From JBFXDW01 sp050180745 (lineage in GTDB: Bacteria > Pseudomonadota > Alphaproteobacteria > UBA9219), in contig JBFXDW010000002.1 of NCBI GenBank assembly GCA_050180745.1, positions 1 to 38,056 of the forward strand: a DNA stretch of 38,056 nt, given 5' to 3'. Position numbers and translations under genes: made by a program. The notes beneath the pieces were generated by a model. The model did no database searches and was not told the origin of the DNA. It worked only from the letters and a program-made list of their open reading frames with translations. Numbering within the stretch: the stretch's first letter is position 1; each line of letters opens with the position of its first letter. Positions 8,062-15,779 of this stretch are shown here, piece by piece.

Positions 8062-10191
8062 TCAGCCCCCTTGCAGCTTCAACAATGAGGCATAACGCCC
8101 ACCGGACTTAGACAACGTGTCATGCGTGCCGTCCTCCACAATCCGGCCTTTTTCTATTGTGATAATGCGGTCGCACTGCCTTACCGAAGAAAGGCGATGA
8201 GCAACGATCAACACTGTACGTCCCTTGACAATCAGACGCATGTTTTCTTGAATTATGCGCTCACTTTCATAATCAAGTGCGCTGGTCGCCTCATCAAAGA
8301 TCAAAATGCGCGGATCGGTGATCAGAGCGCGTGCAATGGCGATGCGTTGGCGCTGCCCACCGGAAAGGCTTGTCCCGCGCTCTTCCACAATCGTGTCGTA
8401 ACCTTGCGGCAACTCAAGAATAAACTCATGTGCGCCTGCCAATTTGGCGGCTTCGATCACACGCGGCATAGGGATGCCGGGATCGGCAAGCGCAATATTC
8501 TCACGGATCGAGCGATTGAAAAGGACGTTTTCTTGCAACACCACGCCAACTTGACGGCGCAGCCAGGAAACATCGACCATCGCCAGATCAACACCATCGA
8601 CAAGCACGCGACCAGACTCAGGGGTGTAAAGCCGCTGCACCAACTTGGCGAGTGTCGATTTGCCTGAGCCTGACGGCCCTACAATGCCGACAACTTGTCC
8701 TGTAGGAATGCTTAAATGCACGTCTTTCAATATCTCTTGCCCATTCAGCCTATAACGGAACGTCACATGTTCAAATGACACATCGCCCTTGATAGCAGGA
8801 AGTGCCGTGCGTCCGGGCGTAAAGGTCGGCTCGGGAACGGTGTTCAAAATATCGCCAAGCCGCTCAACAGAAAGACGCGCTTGATGAAAATCTTGCCAAA
8901 TTTGCGCAAGCCGCAACACAGGTTGGATCACATGCCCCGCCAGCATATTAAAGGCCACCAACTCACCGACGCTCATTCTGCCATCCATCACGGCTCCAGC
9001 ACCAAAAAACAGGATAGCCGCCGTTACAATCTTGCTAACCATCTGGACGCTTTGGCTGGCCCAATTAGCAAGGTTCATAACGCGAAAGCTGGCCTTCACG
9101 TATCCCGCTAATTGTTCTTCCCACCTACGTTGCATCTGCGGCTCAACTGCCATCGCCTTAAGCGTCTCGATCCCTGTGATACTTTCAACGAGGAAGGATT
9201 GGTTTTCTGCGCCGCGATTAAACTTCTCATCAAGGCGTTTCTTGAAAATGGGTGTGACCCCCGCCGAAATCGCAATAAAAAACGGGAACGAGGCCAGCAC
9301 AACAAACGTTAGAAACAAGGAATAATAGGCCATCACCCCCAGAAATACGAACGTGAAGAAAAGATCGATGACGAGCGTTAACGCCGAACTTGTCAAGAAA
9401 TTGCGGATATTCTCAAGCTCCCGCACACGTGCCACGCTATCGCCCGTGCGGCGAGCCTCGAAATAGGATATTGGCAGCGCGGCAAGATGCCGAAAAAGCC
9501 GCGCCCCCAATTCCACATCAATACGATTTGTCGTGTGAGAAAATACGTAAGTGCGCAACGCGCCAAGAACTGTTTCAAAAACGGCGACCGTGACAAGCCC
9601 AAAAACCAAAACATGCAAAGTGGAAAGACCGCGATGAACAAGAACCTTATCAATCACGACTTGAAAGAAAAGCGGAGAAATCAACGCAAACAGCTGAAGA
9701 AAAAACGAGGCGATTAAAACTTCGCTCAAAAGGCGCTTGTACTTCACCATGGCTTGCAAGAACCAGGTGACATCGAAGCGCCGGATCAACTCGCCAAGAC
9801 CAGCGCGGCGCGTCATCAAAACAAGTTGACCATTCCACTGCGCCTCTAATGCGTCACGCTTTATCATTTGAGGGCGTCCGATGAGCGGATCCTGTATAAG
9901 CGCTCCTTCCTCGGTCATTTTTCCAAGAATAAAGAACGTGCCATCGTGCCGCTGCGCAATGGCGGGCAGAGCGGTTTTCCCAAGACGCGCCCAATCGCTT
10001 TCAATCACGCGAGCCTTAAGATCAAGCTGCTTGGCACAACGCAATATCTCCGTTACACCGCAAACCGAGCCCCCCAGCTGATGCTGGATTTGTTGGGGGT
10101 CCGCCGCAATGCCGAGAAAACGCAACAACAAGATAAAAGAGACAAGTCCCGTATCGATTGAGTGCTCTGGCATCTGTGCTGCGTTATCCAT
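8062..10191 (-). CDS. HlyB-like type I secretion ABC transporter/ATPase
   Basis: This 709-residue inner-membrane exporter powers transfer of unfolded substrate to the HlyD/TolC conduit. Residues 1-130 are a C39-peptidase-like domain, but the place of the catalytic cysteine motif reads DTGLVSF, so it should bind substrate rather than cleave a double-glycine leader, as in HlyB. The transmembrane domain spans about 150-430. The nucleotide-binding domain shows Walker A GPSGSGKST (505-513), Q-loop Gln553, signature LSGGQ (609-613), Walker B ILIFDEATSALD (629-640) and His665. AAAGGGAC precedes the ATG by 8 nt. It lies 31 nt after the TolC-like gene and almost touches the adaptor gene, so the three are probably one operon. 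Confidence 0.97.
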   Translation of the reverse strand: MDNAAQMPEHSIDTGLVSFILLLRFLGIAADPQQIQHQLGGSVCGVTEILRCAKQLDLKARVIESDWARLGKTALPAIAQRHDGTFFILGKMTEEGALIQDPLIGRPQMIKRDALEAQWNGQLVLMTRRAGLGELIRRFDVTWFLQAMVKYKRLLSEVLIASFFLQLFALISPLFFQVVIDKVLVHRGLSTLHVLVFGLVTVAVFETVLGALRTYVFSHTTNRIDVELGARLFRHLAALPISYFEARRTGDSVARVRELENIRNFLTSSALTLVIDLFFTFVFLGVMAYYSLFLTFVVLASFPFFIAISAGVTPIFKKRLDEKFNRGAENQSFLVESITGIETLKAMAVEPQMQRRWEEQLAGYVKASFRVMNLANWASQSVQMVSKIVTAAILFFGAGAVMDGRMSVGELVAFNMLAGHVIQPVLRLAQIWQDFHQARLSVERLGDILNTVPEPTFTPGRTALPAIKGDVSFEHVTFRYRLNGQEILKDVHLSIPTGQVVGIVGPSGSGKSTLAKLVQRLYTPESGRVLVDGVDLAMVDVSWLRRQVGVVLQENVLFNRSIRENIALADPGIPMPRVIEAAKLAGAHEFILELPQGYDTIVEERGTSLSGGQRQRIAIARALITDPRILIFDEATSALDYESERIIQENMRLIVKGRTVLIVAHRLSSVRQCDRIITIEKGRIVEDGTHDTLSKSGGRYASLLKLQGG

Positions 10192-10221
10192 ACTTATGTC
10201 CCTTTAAAAATCATCGACACT

Positions 10222-11601
10222 TTAATCACTCGCTTTACCAAAGCCGACCCATTTATTGCGAACATCGTCATAATTTTCTGATGGGTTATATAATGTCACG
10301 GGCAGTCGTAAATTCCGCGCCGTCAAGGAACCGATAGCTGACATCACTTGCAGGTGAGCTATGGCTTCATCATGCTCTGATCTAGCAAGGTTGATTTTGG
10401 CATTGAGCAACTCCTGCTCCGCATTCAAAACATCCAACGTTGTGCGTGTGCCGACTTTGGACTCTTCTTTGACTCCCTCAAGAGCCATTTCTGCGGCTTG
10501 AACCTCAACCTTATGCGCAGCAATCGCTGCGCGCGCGGTCATAAGATCCTGCCAACTTGTCATGCCGTTATCTCGCGCCTTACGGCGCACATCGTCCAGC
10601 TCCATACGTTTCTGCGTCTTTGCTTGGTAAGCTGCACGCGTTTTGGAATAATCTGCCCCTGCGCGGTAAAGAGGGACAGTAACCCGCGCCATAATCGAAG
10701 CCGTATCTTGCTTTCCTGGATATGTCGTATTCTGGTTCCATCCACGATTGGCATTGGCAACCAAACTTACTTCCGGCAGTAGACTGCCTTTCGCGGTTGA
10801 GATGTCCGCGTCAGCAACATCGACACCATAATTTGCCGCCAAAATACTTGGATTGTTCTTTTCAACGAGAGAAAGGGCGCCCTCCATCTCATTGGGTATT
10901 TCATACGTCATTTGAGGGAAAGATAGGGCGTGTGGCACCTCACCAATTAGCCTTAAAAACGCGGAACGTTTATTTGAAAGATCGCCCTCGGCCACAGCGC
11001 GCGAAGCTTTTGCAGCACTTAAACGCAATTCCGCTTGACTGACATCGGTCTTTTTAAGTTCTCCAACACGGAAACGGTCTGTCGTAGCCTCAAGCTGTTG
11101 AGACAAAACCCGCTCGTTCTCCTTGTTCATGCCAAGAACTTGCTGGGCAAGGACAACATCCAAATAAGTCTTTGCGGAATCAAAAAGGAGCTTCTGCTCA
11201 ACATCCATCAGCACAGCGCGTTGAGCAAGAACGGCCGCCTCGGAAGAGCGCACACTCGACGTCGTGCGAAACCCGCGAAAGATAGGTTGCGTAACCGTGA
11301 TACTCACATCGCGCGGGGAGAGGTTTGCTGAGGACGGTACGCCGACAACATCTTCCGAATTCTTCTGATAGGTCTTGCCCACCTCACCAACAGCGTCAAT
11401 GCTGGGGCGCCACCCGCTCAAGGCCTGAGAAACTTGTTCATCAATAGCGCGCAACTTCGCCTGCTCGGCTTTTAATCCGGGATTATTTTGGTAAGATAGA
11501 GCAAGCGCTTCCTCCAAGGTTTGGGCTTGCACAACAGATGGCATAAACAACGAAACTGATAGAAATATGCCTATCTCAAAAAATATCACTACTCTGCTCA
11601 T
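10222..11601 (-). CDS. TolC-family outer membrane efflux protein
   Basis: This 459-residue protein forms the outer membrane channel of the type I system. It has a signal peptide (MSRVVIFFEIG...SVVQA, cleaved about residue 27) and then the TolC hallmark TLEEALALSYQNNPGLKAEQAKLRA, with two repeated helical halves: a first around SQQLEATTDRFRVGELKKTDVSQAELRL and a second around EGVKEESKVGTRTTLDVLNAEQELLNAK. The ATG at 11601 is preferred because GAAAGGA lies about 10 nt upstream; an in-frame TTG at 11610 is too close to that site. It is the first gene of the exporter operon. Placing the channel in the same operon as ABC and adaptor is common for alphaproteobacterial RTX systems. Confidence 0.95.
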   Translation of the reverse strand: MSRVVIFFEIGIFLSVSLFMPSVVQAQTLEEALALSYQNNPGLKAEQAKLRAIDEQVSQALSGWRPSIDAVGEVGKTYQKNSEDVVGVPSSANLSPRDVSITVTQPIFRGFRTTSSVRSSEAAVLAQRAVLMDVEQKLLFDSAKTYLDVVLAQQVLGMNKENERVLSQQLEATTDRFRVGELKKTDVSQAELRLSAAKASRAVAEGDLSNKRSAFLRLIGEVPHALSFPQMTYEIPNEMEGALSLVEKNNPSILAANYGVDVADADISTAKGSLLPEVSLVANANRGWNQNTTYPGKQDTASIMARVTVPLYRAGADYSKTRAAYQAKTQKRMELDDVRRKARDNGMTSWQDLMTARAAIAAHKVEVQAAEMALEGVKEESKVGTRTTLDVLNAEQELLNAKINLARSEHDEAIAHLQVMSAIGSLTARNLRLPVTLYNPSENYDDVRNKWVGFGKASD

Positions 11602-11801
11602 CGTACCCAAGTCCTTTCAACGGGAGTCCATGAAGGCTCAAAGGACTCATAAAACATTTCACGACAATTACCCAAATCAATTATGAACCGCTCTGAAGTT
11701 AACTATGATCGAGACATCATCTCACCCTCTTTTCCATGCAAAATCGCGTCACTTACTGATACGTGGCGAAGGCCTTTTGTTGACATAGTGTTGACATAAA
11801 G

Positions 11802-11829
11802 AAAGGGCGGGGTTTGATCCCCGCCCTTT
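11802..11829 (-). terminator. Hairpin terminator after tRNA-Arg(TCT)
   Basis: An 11-bp perfect stem (AAAGGGCGGGG) with a 6-nt loop lies 34 nt past the tRNA 3' end. The rest of the 11602-11863 gap holds the presumed exporter promoter, which I could not locate with confidence. Confidence 0.8.
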
Positions 11830-11863
11830 CGTTTCAGCATCAATTTGATACTGCTGGATAAAT

Positions 11864-11940
11864 TGGTGCGCCCTAGAGGATTCGAACCTCTGACCTACTG
11901 CTTAGAAGGCAGTTGCTCTATCCAGCTGAGCTAAGGGCGC
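11864..11940 (-). tRNA. tRNA-Arg (anticodon TCT)
   Basis: A complete cloverleaf begins GCGCCCTTAGCTCAG, has anticodon loop CTTCTAA between ACTGC/GCAGT stems, T-loop GGTTCGAATCC and ends GGGCGC-A with an encoded CCA. Anticodon TCT reads AGA/AGG-type arginine codons. Confidence 0.97.
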
Positions 11941-11973
11941 ATACTAGGAAAACGTCATTATAAGACAGTTTTT

Positions 11974-12300
11974 CTAATAATTCCTTTCTAAATAAAAGGC
12001 TAGCCCTAAAATATCCCCTTTTTCCTTAAAGTTCTCTCTCAACAGGACCTCAACCCCATGTGAAGCTGGGGAAACACTATCAATAACGCTGTCATGATAA
12101 TCCTTTTGGTTCCGCCTTTGCTCCAAGCTATGCCACGCCTGTTCATGAAAAAAGAAGGCCACAGTTTGCACACAAGGCTCAATCAGCCCAATAGCCGAAG
12201 CAACCTCCCAACGACCGCTCAACGCATAAGCCACAAGAATAGCCAAACTCATATGCATGAACGCATAACTGATCGTTTTATATAACGTTTTGTTAAACAT
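11974..12300 (-). CDS. DUF2061-family small membrane protein
   Basis: This 108-residue protein matches the DUF2061 pattern: KTLYKTISYAFMHMSLAILVAYALSG, then a second helix with AIGLIEPCVQTVAFFFHEQAW. The two predicted membrane helices are at about 12-28 and 33-52, and the rest is a polar tail. Biochemical role of the family is not established. It is divergent from the hydrolase at 12360, with 59 bp between the two starts, so they probably share a promoter region. Confidence 0.75.
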   Translation of the reverse strand: MFNKTLYKTISYAFMHMSLAILVAYALSGRWEVASAIGLIEPCVQTVAFFFHEQAWHSLEQRRNQKDYHDSVIDSVSPASHGVEVLLRENFKEKGDILGLAFYLERNY

Positions 12301-12359
12301 ATTACCCGACTCTCTTGTTTTCCACCATTCACAGAAACTTTATTGGGAAGAGACCTCGC

Positions 12360-13130
12360 ATGGAAGTTATTTCTTTTGGCACAGCTAAGGAACATACACA
12401 CCCTCTTTTGTTTGTTCATGGGTCCTATTGCGCGGCATGGATATGGGAGCGTTACTTCCTTCCCTATTTTGCAGAGCATGGATTTCATGGTGCCGCAATT
12501 TCCTTACGAGGGCATGGGCAGACAAGTAATAATGCTTATGTAGATCATTATGGAATTCAAGATTTCCTTGAAGACATTGACCAAGGCACAAAACTCTTCA
12601 ACAAACCACCCATTCTGATAGGCCATTCTTTAGGCGGATATCTAGTCCAACGTTATGCCCTTACCCATGAAGTTAGAGGCATGGCTTTGCTGGCATCGCC
12701 CTCATTATCGGGACTTGGCACATCATCGCAACACATCCTTACCAACAATCCCCTCTTGTCCTTTCAGCTAGGAATGCTGATGCTCTTGGGGCCCTTATAT
12801 GTAGATCAAAACATCATCGGAAGATCCCTTTTCTTGCATGATATCCCCGAAGAAGAATACGAATTTTTAGCATCTCACTTTCAAAGAGAATCCTCCCGCG
12901 TGACCCAAGAAGCCTTCTTGCCCTGCCTTCTTCATCCACAGCATATACCGCCGACTCTTGTGCTTGGCGGTGCAAGCGATGCATTTATTCCCGAAAGCGA
13001 CCTACATCAAGCCGCGCAAACATGGAACGCCGAGCTTAAAATCATGGATCATGTCCCGCATGGCCTCATGATCGACCCCTGCTGGCCCAAAGTCGCGGAT
13101 GTAGTGAAGACGTGGCTGGAAGGGATTTGA
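12360..13130 (+). CDS. Alpha/beta hydrolase
   Basis: This 256-residue hydrolase of the alpha/beta fold has the oxyanion-region motif LLFVHGSYCAAWIW (17-30), nucleophile elbow GHSLGG (88-93, Ser90), a probable acid Asp207 in VLGGASDAF and His234 in HVPHGLM, giving a full catalytic triad. There is no signal peptide, so it is probably cytoplasmic. The ATG at 12360 is preferred over an in-frame TTG at 12315 because GGGAAGAG lies just upstream and homologous hydrolases begin close to the first strand. Substrate cannot be told from the sequence. Confidence 0.9.
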   Translation: MEVISFGTAKEHTHPLLFVHGSYCAAWIWERYFLPYFAEHGFHGAAISLRGHGQTSNNAYVDHYGIQDFLEDIDQGTKLFNKPPILIGHSLGGYLVQRYALTHEVRGMALLASPSLSGLGTSSQHILTNNPLLSFQLGMLMLLGPLYVDQNIIGRSLFLHDIPEEEYEFLASHFQRESSRVTQEAFLPCLLHPQHIPPTLVLGGASDAFIPESDLHQAAQTWNAELKIMDHVPHGLMIDPCWPKVADVVKTWLEGI

Positions 13131-13173
13131 GGATTCAGCATTCAGGATTCAGGGGGGCTTCCTGTTTCTTTCT
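13131..13173 (+). repeat. Copy 1 of a 43-bp GGATTCAG-rich repeat
   Basis: This segment starts with three GGATTCAG/ATTCAG units and ends GGCTTCCTGTTTCTTTCT. It recurs in the same orientation at 15146-15186 with few changes and in inverted form at 15746-15775. The two direct copies flank lepA. Confidence 0.8.
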
Positions 13174-13237
13174 TTCCTGAACCTCAAACACATCTCCGTC
13201 ATAACGAGGAACGGTGTGAGTGGTTAGAAGAGAAACG

Positions 13238-13257
13238 TATAGCTGATCCAATATAAA
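13238..13257 (+). repeat. Solo arm of the TATAGCCGATCCAATATAAA repeat
   Basis: Nineteen of 20 bases match the left arm of the inverted-repeat element at 30288-30447 (one C to T change). No second arm is seen nearby. The rest of the 13131-13295 gap contains repeat copy 1 and degenerate CCCTGATCCCCGAATC units. Confidence 0.6.
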
Positions 13258-13295
13258 GGAAAGCGCCCCCAATCCCTAACCCCTGATCCCCGAAT

Positions 13296-15101
13296 CTAAT
13301 CCCCGTCCATCTTCAGCGCCGCGATAAAGGCTGATTGCGGGATTTCAACTTGCCCGAATTGGCGCATGCGCTTCTTACCCTTCTTTTGCTTCTCCAAAAG
13401 CTTTCGTTTCCGCGTAATGTCGCCGCCATAACACTTGGCTGTCACATCCTTGCGCAGAGCCGAAACCGTTTCCCGCGCAATAACCTTGCCGCCAATCGCC
13501 GCTTGGATAGCAATCTTGAAAAGCTGCCGTGGGATAAGCCCCTTGAGTCGTTCACAGAAGGCCCTGCCCCGCTGCTCGGCTCCAGAGCGATTTACCACGC
13601 AAGCCAACGCATCCACAGGCTCACCATTCACTAAAATATTCATCAGCACCAGATCGCCCTGTTGATAGCCATCAAGTGCATAATCAAAGCTGGCATAACC
13701 ACGTGAGATTGATTTTAGCCGATCATAAAAATCAAACACGATCTCATTCAGCGGCAAGCGGTAAATCAGCATGGCGCGGGCACCAACGTAAGTAAGCTCT
13801 ATCTGCTCACCACGCCGATCATTGCAAAGAGTCAAAATCGGCCCCAGATAATCATCAGGAGTCATAATCGTGGCCTTAATCCATGGCTCGTCTATGTGGT
13901 CTATTTTGACCACATCAGGCATATCGACAGGATTGTGAAGATCAATCTTCTTCCCATCTGTTTTATGGACATGATAAATCACGGAAGGAGCCGTTGTGAT
14001 GAGATCCAAATTGAACTCACGCTCAAGCCTCTCTTGAATAATCTCAAGATGAAGCAAGCCCAAAAAGCCACAGCGGAATCCAAGCCCCAACGCCGCCGAT
14101 GTTTCGGCTTCAAACTGGAAGCTAGCGTCGTTAAGCGCCAGCTTCCCCAAAGAATCGCGAAGCTGATCATAATCGGCCGCATCAATCGGAAAAAGGCCAC
14201 AGAATACAACCGGAATGGATGGCTTAAACCCAGCCAACGGAACATCCGCAGGGCGTGCGTCCAGCGTGATTGTATCACCAACTTTAGTATCACTGATTTG
14301 CTTAATGCCTGCCGTGATAAACCCTATCTCACCGGCATTCAGCTCTTTGACTTCCACCTTTTTCGGCGTAAAGACGCCCACGCGATCAACCTCACGTGCT
14401 GCACCAGTTGCCATAAAACGGATCTTTTGGCCTCTTTTAATTTGTCCTTCCACCACACGAAGCAAAATCACGACACCAAGATAAGAATCATACCAGCTAT
14501 CAACCAGCAGAGCCTTAAGCGGCACCTCAGACGCGCTGGGCTTAGGAGGAGGCAAGCGATGAACAATAGCCTCAAGCACATCCTCAACGCCCAGCCCTGT
14601 CTTAGCCGAGATCATAATCGCATCTGAGGCATCAAGACCGATCACATCCTCAATCTGCTGTTTAACACGCTCTGGTTCAGCTGCGGGAAGATCTATCTTG
14701 TTCAGAACAGGAACAATCTCGTGGTTATTATCAATCGCCTGATACACATTAGCCAGCGTTTGAGCCTCGACCCCTTGCGAGGCATCCACCACCAAGATCG
14801 AGCCCTCGCACGCAGCCAGAGAACGGCTCACCTCATACGAGAAATCCACATGCCCCGGCGTATCCATCAGATTGAGCTGATAGGTCTGTCCATCTTTAGC
14901 CGTGTACATAAGACGGACGGTTTGTGATTTGATCGTAATCCCGCGCTCACGTTCAATGTCCATATTATCGAGCATTTGTTCTTTAAGCTCGCGCAGCTCC
15001 ACACCACCACAGAACTGTATCAGACGATCTGCAAGCGTCGATTTGCCATGGTCAATATGAGCAACAATAGAGAAGTTTCGGATATGAGCTGTATTGGACA
15101 T
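13296..15101 (-). CDS. lepA: Elongation factor 4 (LepA), ribosome back-translocating GTPase
   Basis: This 601-residue protein is the full family length. It has the GTPase motifs AHIDHGKST (G1), the switch region RERGITIKSQTVRLMY, DTPGHVDF (G3) and NKIDLPAA (G4), followed by domains II, III and V and the LepA-specific C-terminal domain (KGKKRMRQFGQVEIPQSAFIAALKMD). It acts on the ribosome, promoting back-translocation or rescue under stress. The start at 15101 gives the conserved MSNTAHIRNFSIVAHIDHG. The usual neighbour lepB (signal peptidase) is absent; the gene stands alone between repeat-rich gaps. Confidence 0.99.
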   Translation of the reverse strand: MSNTAHIRNFSIVAHIDHGKSTLADRLIQFCGGVELRELKEQMLDNMDIERERGITIKSQTVRLMYTAKDGQTYQLNLMDTPGHVDFSYEVSRSLAACEGSILVVDASQGVEAQTLANVYQAIDNNHEIVPVLNKIDLPAAEPERVKQQIEDVIGLDASDAIMISAKTGLGVEDVLEAIVHRLPPPKPSASEVPLKALLVDSWYDSYLGVVILLRVVEGQIKRGQKIRFMATGAAREVDRVGVFTPKKVEVKELNAGEIGFITAGIKQISDTKVGDTITLDARPADVPLAGFKPSIPVVFCGLFPIDAADYDQLRDSLGKLALNDASFQFEAETSAALGLGFRCGFLGLLHLEIIQERLEREFNLDLITTAPSVIYHVHKTDGKKIDLHNPVDMPDVVKIDHIDEPWIKATIMTPDDYLGPILTLCNDRRGEQIELTYVGARAMLIYRLPLNEIVFDFYDRLKSISRGYASFDYALDGYQQGDLVLMNILVNGEPVDALACVVNRSGAEQRGRAFCERLKGLIPRQLFKIAIQAAIGGKVIARETVSALRKDVTAKCYGGDITRKRKLLEKQKKGKKRMRQFGQVEIPQSAFIAALKMDGD

Positions 15102-15145
15102 TGGGTTATCGTTTTATAAGTAAGGTTATAAAAAAAGGATTCAGG

Positions 15146-15186
15146 ATTCAGCATTTAGGATTCAGGGAGGCTTCCTGTTTCTTTCT
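15146..15186 (+). repeat. Copy 2 of the GGATTCAG-rich repeat
   Basis: Nearly identical to 13131-13173, in direct orientation on the other side of lepA. An additional GGATTCA unit precedes it. Confidence 0.8.
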
Positions 15187-15376
15187 CCCCCAGTCTTTCA
15201 CACCCTTTCCGTCATGCCAGTACCCGCCTTCGCGAGCACAGGCTCCGGCTGAAATCTCATTTTCTTATGTCCGAAAATTGAAAGGAAAGCAAATGTTACA
15301 CGTTTCGGAACTTACCACCCTTCAAAATTCAAGAAACTGTTTAGAGCTTCCAATACCGTTCGGTTTCTCCCCGTCT

Positions 15377-15578
15377 CGTCATTCCGGCCCATCTGAGCGT
15401 AGCGAAGATGTGAGCCGGAATCCATCTCCTTATGCTGCATTTATGAAGTTTCATTGCTATTTTAGGAGATGGATGCCGGATCATCACTCACCTGCCTACT
15501 CGCTGACAGCATTGTCAGTCAAATTGAAAAAACGATGTTTCTTTCAGCGAGTGGCAGGTTCGCTTGTCCGGCATGACG
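15377..15578. repeat. 202-bp nested palindromic element (CGTCATTCCGG ... CCGGCATGACG)
   Basis: The outer arms are CGTCATTCCGG (15377-15387) and CCGGCATGACG (15568-15578). A second pair, CCGGAATCCATCTCC and GGAGATGGATGCCGG, lies inside, and a third pair (CTGCCTACTCGCTGA with TCAGCGAGTGGCAG) flanks 15490-15560. It is non-coding and resembles a MITE or REP-type dumbbell. The stretch 15187-15376 before it holds a partial CGTCATGCCAG unit and no gene. Confidence 0.7.
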
Positions 15579-15640
15579 ACTGGTGCTGTAGCTGGTCACA
15601 AAAAATTGAAGGATGGTAAGGTTTCGGAACTACCAAAAGG

Positions 15641-15710
15641 GATTCCGGACTCTATTTTCTTTCGCATTGCTATCGCAAAACGAAGAGAAAATGTCTCCGG
15701 AATGACGGGG
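15641..15710. repeat. 70-bp hairpin element ending CCGGAATGACGGGG
   Basis: GATTCCGGACTCTATTTTCTTTCG pairs with CGAAGAGAAAAT...TCCGGAATGACG across a short loop. The ends match the family of GTCATTCC elements at 15377-15578 and 20002-20177. It completes the non-coding gap between lepA and ftsZ (15102-15779), which holds no gene I can support. Confidence 0.6.
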
Positions 15711-15745
15711 AAATTTTAGAGGACAAAGGAAGAAATGCAAAAATC

Positions 15746-15775
15746 AAGCCTCCCTGAATCCCGAATCCTAAATCC
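15746..15775 (-). repeat. Inverted copy of the GGATTCAG-rich repeat
   Basis: On the minus strand this reads GGATTTAGGATTCGGGATTC followed by AGGGAGGCTT, matching the core of 15146-15186. It ends only 4 bp before the ftsZ stop codon. Confidence 0.7.
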
Positions 15776-15779
15776 TCAC

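Noticed and set aside
8062..8500. Double-glycine peptidase exporter for bacteriocins
   Set aside because: The C39-like domain lacks the catalytic cysteine and the adjacent cargo is an RTX protein.
13896..14627. 243-residue plus-strand frame inside lepA
   Set aside because: It is antisense to conserved LepA sequence; composition reflects the complementary strand.
15101..15619. 172-residue plus-strand frame upstream of lepA
   Set aside because: It runs through palindromic repeats and has no recognisable domain or ribosome site.
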